Below are positions 18,582 through 26,606 of a stretch of 64,000 nt of DNA, piece by piece; the first letter of the stretch is position 1, and every line of letters starts with the position of its first letter. The position numbers were made by a program, and so were the translations under genes. Below the pieces are notes generated by a model, which saw nothing but the letters and a program-made list of their open reading frames with translations, ran no database searches and had not been told where the DNA came from. Origin of the DNA: Corynebacterium yudongzhengii (GTDB taxonomy: Bacteria > Actinomycetota > Actinomycetes > Mycobacteriales > Mycobacteriaceae); the NCBI RefSeq assembly GCF_003065405.1, contig NZ_CP026947.1, positions 2,294,001 through 2,358,000 on the forward strand, given 5' to 3'.

Positions 18582-18658
18582 TTACGCACGTGCGTAATCG
18601 AGAATCAATGGATCCCCGAAAACTCATAGGCACACGGGACACACTGTCTCCTGCGCCG
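18582..18658 (+). repeat. Dispersed 77-bp repeat, family A, copy 2
   Basis: Same unit as the copy at 18498, starting 84 bp later, so the two are almost tandem. The blocks ACTCATAGG, CGGGAC, CACTGTC and CTGCGCCG are shared with the distant copy at 58957-59033, to which it is closer than to its neighbour. Confidence 0.75.
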
Positions 18659-18767
18659 TGCGGCGAGCGCTGGTGCCGCCGCACCACGGGGATCGAGAAC
18701 TATGCCGCGGCATAGTGGAATCAACGCCACCCCAGAAGGCCACCTATAGCAACCCAAACAATAAGAA

Positions 18768-18807
18768 AAGGGCCCGCCCACCGAATCACAACGGTGAGCG
18801 GGCCCTT
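18768..18807 (-). terminator. Rho-independent terminator of the large surface-protein gene
   Basis: Arms of 16 bp, AAGGGCCCGCCCACCG (18768-18783) and CGGTGAGCGGGCCCTT (18792-18807), pair with one mismatch around an 8-nt loop. On the minus strand the stem runs into TTTTCTTATTG. It lies 100 bp past the stop at 18907. Confidence 0.85.
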
Positions 18808-18906
18808 CCCACAGAGACAATTCCGTGGACGCTTCCGCAACCGGATCAGTCCCGCGCTCTCAGCAGGCCGCACACAGCGGCCCGCTGACAGCCGGACTCA
18901 CCTGGA

Positions 18907-21900
18907 TCAGAAGAAGGGTCCGAAGCGACGCCACACTCCGACGCCACCCAGCCCCACACCAACGAAGGTGAGGATCAGGCTGAGGGTGCGAACGATCTTG
19001 TCCCAGATCGTCAGCTCCGAAGCGCCCTTGCCACCAGACGGAGTCATGGAGGCAGAGGTCTCCGCGTTTGCCGCATCGGCACCCACGGCGTCCGGGGCAC
19101 CCGGCGCTCCTTCAGCACCTTCGGCACCGGGGGCGTCAGCAGCACCCGGGGCGCCCGGGGCACCACCGGATTTGCCACCGGCCGGCCCCGCGCCGGCTCC
19201 ACCGCCAGCGCTCGGTGCACCCGCAGCGCCACCACCGGCACTCGGTGCGCCAGCAGCGCCGCCGGCGGGCTTAACACCAGCCTTGGCACCCGGGGCGACC
19301 GATGCGCCACCAGCAGGTGCCCCGGCGGCTCCGCCGCCAGCACCCGGTGCGGCCGGGGCCTCCGGCGCACCATCAGCACCGGCACCACCGCCGTTGACCG
19401 AACCAGCGGCCAGGCCGCTGCCGCTGTCGCCGCCGACGCGGAAGGTCACGTTCTTCCAGCCCGTGGCGTTGCCATGGTTGCCGTGCTCCAGGGCACGCAT
19501 GCGCATGACGTACTCACCCGGCTGGGTGAACACCCAGTTGTTGTGCATGTGCACCGGCTGGGAACGCTCAATCAACGAACCGCCGTCCGAGGAACCGAAG
19601 AACTCACCCACGCCGCCGAAGGTGCCGGAGGTGTAGGCGAACCAGCGGCCACCGTCAGGTGCCGAGACCGGCTCGATCTGGATGTCGTACGGGGTACCGC
19701 CGGCGTGCTGCGTCGAGAAGCCCGGCCACAGCTCGTTGCCCTTCTGCACCTGGCCCATCATGTACACGGTGTCGCCGGCATGGCCGAGGAAGGCCATGTC
19801 TCCAGCAACGTGGTCTTCGGTGAGCTGGTGCTGGAACTCGTCGCCGACGAGCATGACAACATCCTCCGGGTCACGGAAGACCTTGCCGGGATCATGCTGG
19901 CCCGACTCGTCGCCGAGGCGGAACTCGGTGCTGCCAGCGTCGGTCACCGGTCCCAGGTCGATGTGGCCCTGAGAGATCTCGACGCGCCCATCAGCCACGG
20001 GAGCTTCCGGGCCCTGGTTGCCCTGGCCGCCCGGGTTCGCACCCGGAGCGCCCGGAGCCGGGTCTGCACCCGGGGCCGGATTCGCACCCGGCGCACCCGG
20101 AGTCGGGTTGGTGCCCGGGGCCGGGGCAGGCTTCGGCGCCGGGTTCGCCGGCTTGGCGCCCGGCCCACCGGTGTTGCCCGAGTTACCGGCGCCCTTGCCG
20201 TCACCGACGCGGAAGGTCACGTTCTCCCACTCGGTGGCCTCGGTACCGCCGTTTTCGACGGCACGCATACGCATGACGTACTCACCCGGCTTGGTGAATG
20301 CCCAGTTGTTGTGCAGGTGGATCTGCTTGGAACGCTCAATACGGCTGGAGCCTTCAGAGCTGCCGAGCATCTCGGAGACACCACCGAACGAACCGGAGGT
20401 GTACGCGTACCACTCGCCGCCTTCAGGGGCGGAGACGGGCTCGATCTCAATGTCGTAGGCCTTGCCGCCGGAGTACTCGGTGGAGAAGCCTGGCCACAGC
20501 TCGTTGCCCTTCTGAACTTGGGGAACGATGTGGATCTCATCGCCAGCGTTGCCCAGGAAGGACAGTTCGCCGGAGACATACTCTTCCCGCAGCGTCTCGC
20601 GGAAAGGCTCCCCGACCACCATGGTGACGTCATCGGGGTCGCGGTACACCTTGCCCCGCTCGTACTGGTTGGACTCATCACCCAGGCGGAAGGAGACCGA
20701 GCCGTCCTCGCCCTGCACTGGGCCTAAGTCGATGTGGCCCTGCGAGATCTCGTATTGGTTAGCCTCGGTGTTGGCATCGTCCTGCTGCTCGCCTTCCGCG
20801 TTGCCAGTGCTCGGCGGGTTCTGCCCCGGCTTGGTGTTCGAAGCATCGCCCGCACCGTCAGAGTCGCCCTGCCGAGCCGCGGCGGCTTCAAGGTCGCCGA
20901 GCTTGGTCTTCTGCGACTCGCCCGGATCCATCTGGAACAGCGTGCCGCCTTCGGTCCAGCGAGCAGACGGGATCGCGCTAAAGCGCACCTCGTAGTCGTC
21001 GCCAGTGCAGTGCTTGACGTTGACGGGGCGGTTACGCTCGGTCGGCGTCGAGATGAACTTGATGTCGCAGGAAGGGTGCGTATTGCCTTCCTTGTAGACG
21101 CCACCGTTGACATACAGGCTTAAGTCTTCCTCGGCCGGGGTGACGTTGACGGTCATCGTCTCGCCGTCGATCTTCGTGCCGGCGGAGACCTCCGGGTTGG
21201 AGACCTTGATCTCCGAGGCGCCGAACTTCGGCGGCGGGTCCTGGGTGTTCTCCTCCGGATAGTTGCCCAGCTTGCTGGTGCTGGCCTCCTTCTGGCTGCG
21301 GTCGTACTTCAGCGGCTCCGAGATCCAGCGCTGACCGTGCTGGTCGGGGACGTAGACGACCTGGAAGTCCGAGGAGTAAGAGCCGATCATCTCCGGCCAT
21401 ACGGCGCGGCCCTTTTCGACGGGCACCTCGGCGAGGTAGTAGCCGTCGATGAAGAAGACGGCGTGGCCGTCGTCTTTCTCGTCGCCGGTTTCGAAGATCA
21501 AATCGGTGAGGTACTCCGCACCCATGATGTCGTTGCCCTCATGCTTACGCATGGTGAACTTCGGGTCTTTGGGCAGACCGTCCGCGCTCGCAGCGTTATA
21601 AGCCTCGCGCACATCGCCCAGGCCCTCGCCTTCCTCGGCAGGGCGGGTGCCGCCGACCTGCCAGACGCCCGTCTGCGGCTCGGAAGCAATGAGGTTGCCT
21701 TCCTTGTCGCGCGCGGTCGCCTGGTAGGTGACTTCATAGCGACCCGGCTTGGTGAAGGTCGTATCCGTGTGCAGGTGGCTGCCCGCGCTCACCCACGTCT
21801 GACGCAGCCCTGGATCGTGCGAGGACCACAGGCGGGTGATCGGGTTATGGTTCCACGCGTTGTACGTGAAGGATTCCATGCGGCCGGGGCCGTTGAAGCC

Positions 21901-22332
21901 GACGATATCCAGACTGAAGGATCTGTCGCGGAACTTATCGACGGGCACCTCAGCATCCGCACCGAAGCCCGCCCAGATGGGGTAGTCCTGCCCGTAGACC
22001 TTGGCGGGGCCCCAATAGTGCAACGTGCCGTCTTCGCCGAGGAACTCTTCTCCCTTGGCGTGACCGACTTCATAAACGTATTGCTGCTGTTTTTTGCCAG
22101 AGTTCTTGCCGATCCAGAGGACGGTGTCCTCGACCGGCGGGGTCTGGCCCTTGATTGAGGTTTTGAGACTGAAGTCATTGTCTTCCCAAAAGGCCTTAGG
22201 AGAGTCGACATGGGCTTCGGTAGCTACGAAGGAACCATCGTCGGGCCCGGCTATGGCCAGTGGGGCGCTGGTGAGCAACAGCGCCGTAGAGACGGCCGCC
22301 ACGCGTGAGGCGAACCGACGCATTCTGTTCAT
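18907..22332 (-). CDS. Large multi-domain surface-anchored repeat protein (choice-of-anchor M type)
   Basis: 1141-residue exported protein. A signal peptide ends near residue 28 (TSAPLAIA). At least three related beta-rich domains of the actinobacterial surface-anchored repeat type are visible: about 30-230, 525-715 and 779-970, plus a more diverged region at 260-450. Each clear copy has a His-Val/Ile-Asp near its start (AHVDSP, QGHIDLG, QGHIDLG) and HxH near its end (SHLHTDTTF, IHLHNNWAF, VHMHNNWVF). Gly/Pro/Ala linkers separate the domains, and a 130-residue Gly/Ala/Pro stretch leads to one C-terminal helix (LSLILTFVGVGLGGVGVW) and a short basic end. There is no LPxTG. It is divergent from the transporter operon, which carries the same domain in three more proteins, so a shared role in metal capture is likely but unproven. 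Confidence 0.8.
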   Translation of the reverse strand: MNRMRRFASRVAAVSTALLLTSAPLAIAGPDDGSFVATEAHVDSPKAFWEDNDFSLKTSIKGQTPPVEDTVLWIGKNSGKKQQQYVYEVGHAKGEEFLGEDGTLHYWGPAKVYGQDYPIWAGFGADAEVPVDKFRDRSFSLDIVGFNGPGRMESFTYNAWNHNPITRLWSSHDPGLRQTWVSAGSHLHTDTTFTKPGRYEVTYQATARDKEGNLIASEPQTGVWQVGGTRPAEEGEGLGDVREAYNAASADGLPKDPKFTMRKHEGNDIMGAEYLTDLIFETGDEKDDGHAVFFIDGYYLAEVPVEKGRAVWPEMIGSYSSDFQVVYVPDQHGQRWISEPLKYDRSQKEASTSKLGNYPEENTQDPPPKFGASEIKVSNPEVSAGTKIDGETMTVNVTPAEEDLSLYVNGGVYKEGNTHPSCDIKFISTPTERNRPVNVKHCTGDDYEVRFSAIPSARWTEGGTLFQMDPGESQKTKLGDLEAAAARQGDSDGAGDASNTKPGQNPPSTGNAEGEQQDDANTEANQYEISQGHIDLGPVQGEDGSVSFRLGDESNQYERGKVYRDPDDVTMVVGEPFRETLREEYVSGELSFLGNAGDEIHIVPQVQKGNELWPGFSTEYSGGKAYDIEIEPVSAPEGGEWYAYTSGSFGGVSEMLGSSEGSSRIERSKQIHLHNNWAFTKPGEYVMRMRAVENGGTEATEWENVTFRVGDGKGAGNSGNTGGPGAKPANPAPKPAPAPGTNPTPGAPGANPAPGADPAPGAPGANPGGQGNQGPEAPVADGRVEISQGHIDLGPVTDAGSTEFRLGDESGQHDPGKVFRDPEDVVMLVGDEFQHQLTEDHVAGDMAFLGHAGDTVYMMGQVQKGNELWPGFSTQHAGGTPYDIQIEPVSAPDGGRWFAYTSGTFGGVGEFFGSSDGGSLIERSQPVHMHNNWVFTQPGEYVMRMRALEHGNHGNATGWKNVTFRVGGDSGSGLAAGSVNGGGAGADGAPEAPAAPGAGGGAAGAPAGGASVAPGAKAGVKPAGGAAGAPSAGGGAAGAPSAGGGAGAGPAGGKSGGAPGAPGAADAPGAEGAEGAPGAPDAVGADAANAETSASMTPSGGKGASELTIWDKIVRTLSLILTFVGVGLGGVGVWRRFGPFF

Positions 22333-22405
22333 ATGTCACTCCTTGACATGTTTCTGACAGCGGATTCCCGGGTTTCAATCCGCGAACGTGTAGCATACGC
22401 GATTA

Positions 22406-22420
22406 TGAAACTCGTTTCCA
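22406..22420. promoter_or_regulatory. Zur-like palindrome in divergent promoter
   Basis: TGAAACTCGTTTCCA is an imperfect 7-1-7 palindrome of the TGAAAn-n-nTTTCA kind used by Fur-family Zur repressors. It lies 74 bp before the large surface-protein gene and 23 bp before the transporter operon, so one bound repressor could close both. Zinc control would fit the cluster A-I transporter type. The match is by eye only. Confidence 0.45.
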
Positions 22421-22442
22421 TCTACCATGGGAGGGAATGCCC

Positions 22443-23564
22443 ATGATCCGCCTTCACAGGCTGCCTGTACTGCTCAGTTTTACCTTCATTGTTTTGATTA
22501 CCGCGGCCCTTGCTTTCGCAGCTCCCGCGCGCGCTTTGACGCTGGACCAAGGCCATATCGACGCCTTCCACGTCACCGCCCCGAACTCCGGGGAACTCGT
22601 CCTCGACCTCAAGGAGGATGTGACGGGCCAGAGCGTGCGGCACCGGGCCGAAAACGTCAACATCGTCATCGGTGAGCACACCTACACCGACTCCACGAAC
22701 AATGTTTCCGGCGTCGCCCGCCCCACCTACTTCCTGCCTCAGGCCCAGGCCTCCGATCGGCCGTGGCCGGGCTGGGACACCAACGGGGTGAAGGGCGCTG
22801 GCTTCTCGACGATCGACTTCCACCTCACCTCGGTCTCCGGGCCGGGCACGATTTTCATGTGGCAACAGGACACCTTCGGCGCCGCCTCGCCGGTAACCAC
22901 CAGCGGCGCGCTGTGGCTTTACGACGGTGTCGTGATCCGCCAGGCCGAGCCCTCGCACGTCCACGTCAACTGGGGCTTCGACGCCCCGGGAACCTACACC
23001 ATCACCGCCCAGGCCAGCGGCATTAACGCCGACGGCCAGCGCGTGAACTCGAACCAGGCCACCTACACCTTCACCGTCGGCGATGGCAGCGGCGGCGGCC
23101 AGGCCGCTGCTGGCGTCGGTGGCGGCGGCCAGGCAGCCTCCGGCGGCGAGCAGGCCGCTGGCGGTGCGGGCGCTCCGGCAAGCTCGGGCGGTGCCCCGGG
23201 CGCACCGGGCGGTGGTGCGCAGTCCGGCGGGGCGCCGGGCGCACCGTCGGCACCTGGTGCTCCGGGCGCTCCCGGCGCCCCGGACGCCCTCGATCCGGCG
23301 TCGGCTGATGCGCCGTTTTCCGCTGACGCCCCGCCGATTCCCGGCTTCTCGGCCCTGGCGGGCCAGGCTTCGCAGGATTCCGCGCTGCGCATGAGCTCGC
23401 TGTGGTTCCTGGTCGGCTCGCTGCTGATCCTCGCCGCCGGCATCGCCATCTTCTGGCGTTTCCGCAAGGGCAAGGACGACGAGGCAGACGCCGCCGAAAG
23501 CACGGAAGACGCCAATGTCGAGGCCGCCACCCAACAGATCACCCCTGAGGACAAGCTCTCGTGA
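22443..23564 (+). CDS. Surface-anchored repeat-domain protein, single domain
   Basis: 373-residue exported protein. Signal peptide to about residue 30 (TAALAFAAPARA); one anchored-repeat domain at about 32-220 with DQGHIDAFHV at its start and SHVHVNWGFDAPGTY near its end; a Gly/Ala/Pro linker at about 220-310; one membrane helix (LWFLVGSLLILAAGIAIFW) near 320-338; then an acidic cytoplasmic tail. ATG 22443 is chosen over 22437 because GGGAGGG sits at the right distance only for it. The last codon overlaps the next gene as GTGA. It is the first gene of the operon for an ABC metal transporter. Confidence 0.8.
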   Translation: MIRLHRLPVLLSFTFIVLITAALAFAAPARALTLDQGHIDAFHVTAPNSGELVLDLKEDVTGQSVRHRAENVNIVIGEHTYTDSTNNVSGVARPTYFLPQAQASDRPWPGWDTNGVKGAGFSTIDFHLTSVSGPGTIFMWQQDTFGAASPVTTSGALWLYDGVVIRQAEPSHVHVNWGFDAPGTYTITAQASGINADGQRVNSNQATYTFTVGDGSGGGQAAAGVGGGGQAASGGEQAAGGAGAPASSGGAPGAPGGGAQSGGAPGAPSAPGAPGAPGAPDALDPASADAPFSADAPPIPGFSALAGQASQDSALRMSSLWFLVGSLLILAAGIAIFWRFRKGKDDEADAAESTEDANVEAATQQITPEDKLS

Positions 23565-25036
23565 CGGGCAGGTGTGCCCGCGCGCTCTCCGCCCTTGCCC
23601 TCACCGCGCTGGGCGTGACCGCCTGTGCTCCGGCCCCGGAGGTCCCGCAGCGTGACGATGGGGTGACCGACGTCGTCACCACCACCGGCATCCTCGCGGA
23701 TCTGGCCCAAGGCGTGGCGGGGGATGCCGCCCGCGTCACCGCGCTCGTGCCGCCGGGCGCGGACCCGCACTCCTTCGAGCCGGGTCTGCGCGACATCCGG
23801 ACCGTCGCGCACGCGGATCTCGTGTTGGCCAATCACCTGCTGTTAGAGGACCAGGCGCTCATGGATACCGTGCGCAACGCCCGGCCGGAGTCGACCGAGC
23901 TGGTCACGGTCTCCGAGAACTCGGAGACCTACGGCGCGACCCTGATCCCGCTGGTCGAGGACCTCACGCTGGATACCCCGTGGTTGGGTGCGCAGGTCGT
24001 CGGCGATCACGGCGCCGGCCAGGCGGTGGATCTCGTGCTCACTGAGTCGAGTGGCCCCGGCGAGGTGGCGGCGTATCTCACCGGTACCTTCGGGCAGCCG
24101 GTGAGATACTTCGACACCTCCGATAGTGTCGACGATCGCGATAAGCTCCGCCTGCCCACCGGCGCGCATACGCACTTGAGCTGGTCGTTTACCGAGGCCG
24201 GCCGCTATGAGCTCGACATCTCCGCCCGCGATGCCGACAGCGGCGCAGAGATCGGCGCCGGGAGCATCCGGCTGGCCGTCGGCGTCGATCCCGGCGTCGA
24301 TGCGGTCAGGGAGGGCCACGTGGACGTGGCCGTCGATACGCACACCGGCGAGGTGGGCTTGCGTGGCGACGACCACGAGTTCTCCGACCGCGTCGTCGAG
24401 GTCCCGGCGCGCGCCTTGCAGCAGGTGCCGCCGGATCCGGCCTATCGCTTCCTCGGCCGGCCCGGCGCGGAGGTCTATGTGTTGCCGCAGGCGGTGCTCG
24501 GCAAGCATGTCCACGGCGAGATCGACCCGCACACCTGGCACGACCCGGCGAATGCCGCGGCCGCGGTGCGCGTCATCGAGGACAAGCTGGCCGCGCTCGA
24601 TCCGGCCAACGCGGAGACCTTCGCCGCCAATAGCGCGCGCCTGCGCGAGGAGATCGACGCCGTCGATAAGGAGGTTCGCGCGCTTATCGACGACATTCCG
24701 CCGGAGAACCGGAACCTGGTCACGACCCACGACGGCTACGGTTATCTCGCCGCCGCCTACGACCTTAACGTCGCGGGGGTGGTCTCGCCGAACCCGGCGG
24801 TGGAGCCGTCGGCACGCGATGTCATCGCGTTGACCCGCACCCTGCAGCACCTCGAGGTCCCCGCGGTGTTTCTCGAACCCACTGAGCAGAACGGTCCGGG
24901 TACGCTCAGCGAGATCGCGCGGGACCTGGGGTTGAACGTCTGCACGATCCACGGCGACATGCTTAGCGACGCCGTGCCCACCTATCTCGATTTAATGAAA
25001 ACCAACGCGTTGACACTGAGGAGATGTCTGCAATGA
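23561..25036 (+). CDS. Anchored-repeat ABC transporter substrate-binding lipoprotein, with inserted surface domain
   Basis: 491-residue cluster A-I (ZnuA/TroA-like) binding protein. Lipobox VTAC puts the lipid on Cys22. The N-terminal lobe carries His70 in GADPHSFEPG. After the conserved KHVHGEIDPHTWHDP near residues 314-328 the fold resumes, with TTHDGYGYLAAAYD and TIHGDMLSD supplying later ligands. Between about 125 and 310 an anchored-repeat domain is inserted, in swapped order: first its C-terminal half (GAHTHLSWSFTEAGRY), then an N-terminal half (REGHVDVAVD ... FLGRPGAEVYVLPQ). This matches the family known as anchored repeat ABC transporter substrate-binding protein. Start GTG 23561 overlaps the previous stop. 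Metal is probable; which one is unknown. Confidence 0.85.
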   Translation: MTGRCARALSALALTALGVTACAPAPEVPQRDDGVTDVVTTTGILADLAQGVAGDAARVTALVPPGADPHSFEPGLRDIRTVAHADLVLANHLLLEDQALMDTVRNARPESTELVTVSENSETYGATLIPLVEDLTLDTPWLGAQVVGDHGAGQAVDLVLTESSGPGEVAAYLTGTFGQPVRYFDTSDSVDDRDKLRLPTGAHTHLSWSFTEAGRYELDISARDADSGAEIGAGSIRLAVGVDPGVDAVREGHVDVAVDTHTGEVGLRGDDHEFSDRVVEVPARALQQVPPDPAYRFLGRPGAEVYVLPQAVLGKHVHGEIDPHTWHDPANAAAAVRVIEDKLAALDPANAETFAANSARLREEIDAVDKEVRALIDDIPPENRNLVTTHDGYGYLAAAYDLNVAGVVSPNPAVEPSARDVIALTRTLQHLEVPAVFLEPTEQNGPGTLSEIARDLGLNVCTIHGDMLSDAVPTYLDLMKTNALTLRRCLQ

Positions 25037-25881
25037 AAAAGAAAATCGCCCTGCTCGCCGCCTCGTTCACCATGGCTTTCGCCCCGCTCGCGGCGGCCCA
25101 GCCGGCGGATCCGGCCCTCGAGCAGCAGGTCAGTGCCGACGAGGAGGTCTCCAGCGAGCCGGCCGTGATCAGCAGCGGGCACGTCGACATGGGCCCGCAC
25201 CGCGGCGAGGACGGCAGCCTGCAACTGCTGCTGCGCGACGATTCCGGCACCGACCCCGTCTGGCGCACCCCGGACTCAGTAACCTTCGGCGTCGGCGAGG
25301 CCGCCGAGCTCGTCGTCCCCGAGGACGACGCCTATGACTTCTTGAAGGCCGATCCCGGCCAGACCGTGTGGGTCGTGCCGCAGACTGAGGTCGCCGACGT
25401 GCCGTGGCTGGGCTGGAACACGCAGTCGCCGACGATCGATGACATCGTCGGCACCGGCGTCGAGCTGGAGATCCTCGAGCACCGCGGCCCGGGTGATCAC
25501 TCGCTGTTCATCCAGGCCGGCGGCTTCTCCGACCCGGATGTTCTGTGGACCGGCGCCAAGCACGACTCCATCTTCGTCGAGCCCGATACCCACACCCACG
25601 CCAACTGGGTGTTCACCGAGCCCGGCCCGCACGAGGTGACGGTGCGCGCCACCATCGACGCCCCGGACGGCAACGAATACACCAGCGACGCGCGCCTGCA
25701 GTTCGCCGTCGGCATCGACCCGGCCACCTACACCCGCCCGGATGACTCCATGATCACCGAAGAGGAGTCCGACTACACCTGGCTGATCATCGGCGGTGTG
25801 GCCGCCCTGGTCGCCGTGGTGATCGTCGCGCTCATCGCCCGGGCCACCCGCCGTAAGGACACCGCGGGAGGCGCCAAGTAA
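25033..25881 (+). CDS. ABC transporter-associated surface-anchored repeat protein
   Basis: 282-residue exported protein. Signal peptide MKKKIALLAASFTMAFAPLA; one anchored-repeat domain with SSGHVDMGPH near residue 50 and DTHTHANWVFTEPGPHEV near 185; a single membrane helix (YTWLIIGGVAALVAVVIV) near 247-265 with a basic end. ATG 25033 is preferred to 25024: it overlaps the upstream TGA as ATGA and has GAGGAG nine bases upstream. It lies between the binding protein and the ATPase, so it is probably a membrane-tethered partner of the same importer. Confidence 0.82.
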   Translation: MKKKIALLAASFTMAFAPLAAAQPADPALEQQVSADEEVSSEPAVISSGHVDMGPHRGEDGSLQLLLRDDSGTDPVWRTPDSVTFGVGEAAELVVPEDDAYDFLKADPGQTVWVVPQTEVADVPWLGWNTQSPTIDDIVGTGVELEILEHRGPGDHSLFIQAGGFSDPDVLWTGAKHDSIFVEPDTHTHANWVFTEPGPHEVTVRATIDAPDGNEYTSDARLQFAVGIDPATYTRPDDSMITEEESDYTWLIIGGVAALVAVVIVALIARATRRKDTAGGAK

Positions 25882-26606
25882 TGAACAACCTCACGCTCTC
25901 TTTCGACAGGATCGCCCTGTCTGAGCGCGTCATCATCCACGACGCCCACGCGGAGATCGCCGGCGGCAGCTTCACCGCCCTGCTGGGGCCCAACGGCGCC
26001 GGCAAGACGACGCTCCTGCGCGCGATCTTGGGGCTCATCCCGGCGCGCGGGCGCGCACAGCTCGGCAGCCACACCGGCAAGGCGCTGCGCCGGCGCACCG
26101 GGTATGTGCCGCAGAAACACGAGATCGCCTGGACGTATCCGATCAACGTCGCCGATTGCGTGCTCACCGGCCGCGGGGATCTCACGGGGTGGTGGCGCAG
26201 GCCGTCGGCAAGCGATCGTGATGCCGCGCAGGAGGCACTGGAGACCTGCGGCATCGCACACCTTTCCTCCCGGCCCATCGGGGAGCTTTCCGGCGGGCAG
26301 AAACAGCGCGTGCTGGTCGCCCGGGCACTCGCGCGCCGCCCGGAGCTGTTGATCCTCGACGAGCCTTTCACCGGCGTCGACGCCCCCACCGAGGAAGCGC
26401 TCATGGAGCTCTTCTCCGAGCTCGCCTACGATGGGACCACCATCCTCATGACCACCCACAACCTGCGCGCCGCGGTCGAGGCCTGCGACCGGGTGCTTTT
26501 GGTCTCCGGCGAGCTTCTCGACGCCACCGCCGAGCCCACCGCCTGGCAGCGTGCCTTCGGCATCGGCCCGGACTCGGCGCTGCTGCGCTCTGTGGGGGTA
26601 GCGTGA
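25881..26606 (+). CDS. Anchored-repeat-type ABC transporter ATP-binding protein
   Basis: 241-residue ATPase of a metal-type (ZnuC/MntB-like) importer. Walker A GPNGAGKTT near residue 35, Q-loop in GYVPQKHEIAW near 75, signature LSGGQKQRVLVARAL near 136, Walker B LLILDEPFTGVD near 156, and the switch His in TTHNL. The ATG overlaps the preceding TAA, and the gene ends in TGATG with the permease. The gene order of surface protein, binding protein, surface protein, ATPase, permease is that of the anchored-repeat ABC system of actinobacteria. Confidence 0.9.
   Translation: MNNLTLSFDRIALSERVIIHDAHAEIAGGSFTALLGPNGAGKTTLLRAILGLIPARGRAQLGSHTGKALRRRTGYVPQKHEIAWTYPINVADCVLTGRGDLTGWWRRPSASDRDAAQEALETCGIAHLSSRPIGELSGGQKQRVLVARALARRPELLILDEPFTGVDAPTEEALMELFSELAYDGTTILMTTHNLRAAVEACDRVLLVSGELLDATAEPTAWQRAFGIGPDSALLRSVGVA

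Larger units (their letters stand above)
18164..18906. other. 743-bp gene-free stretch rich in palindromes
   Basis: No convincing gene on either strand. It contains four copies of the palindrome ATTACGCACGTGCGTAAT or close variants (18348-18365, 18401-18418, 18497-18514, 18581-18598), two copies of CTATGCC(A/G)CGGCATAG (18428-18443, 18700-18715), a longer repeat unit in two copies, and the terminator of the large surface-protein gene. It sits exactly between the Fe-S oxidoreductase and the metal-transport island. Confidence 0.75.

Noticed and set aside
19474..20727. 417-codon open frame opposite the large surface protein
   Set aside because: Shadow of the repeat domains. The minus-strand gene has a signal peptide, repeats, membrane helix and a proper terminator.
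18907..22332. Sortase-anchored surface protein
   Set aside because: No LPxTG-like motif in this or the two smaller surface proteins; all end in a plain membrane helix with a short or acidic tail.
18907..22332. Heme-binding HtaA-type protein
   Set aside because: The repeat domains with GH(I/V)D and HxHxNW fit the anchored-repeat family; HtaA-type CR-domain features were not seen.
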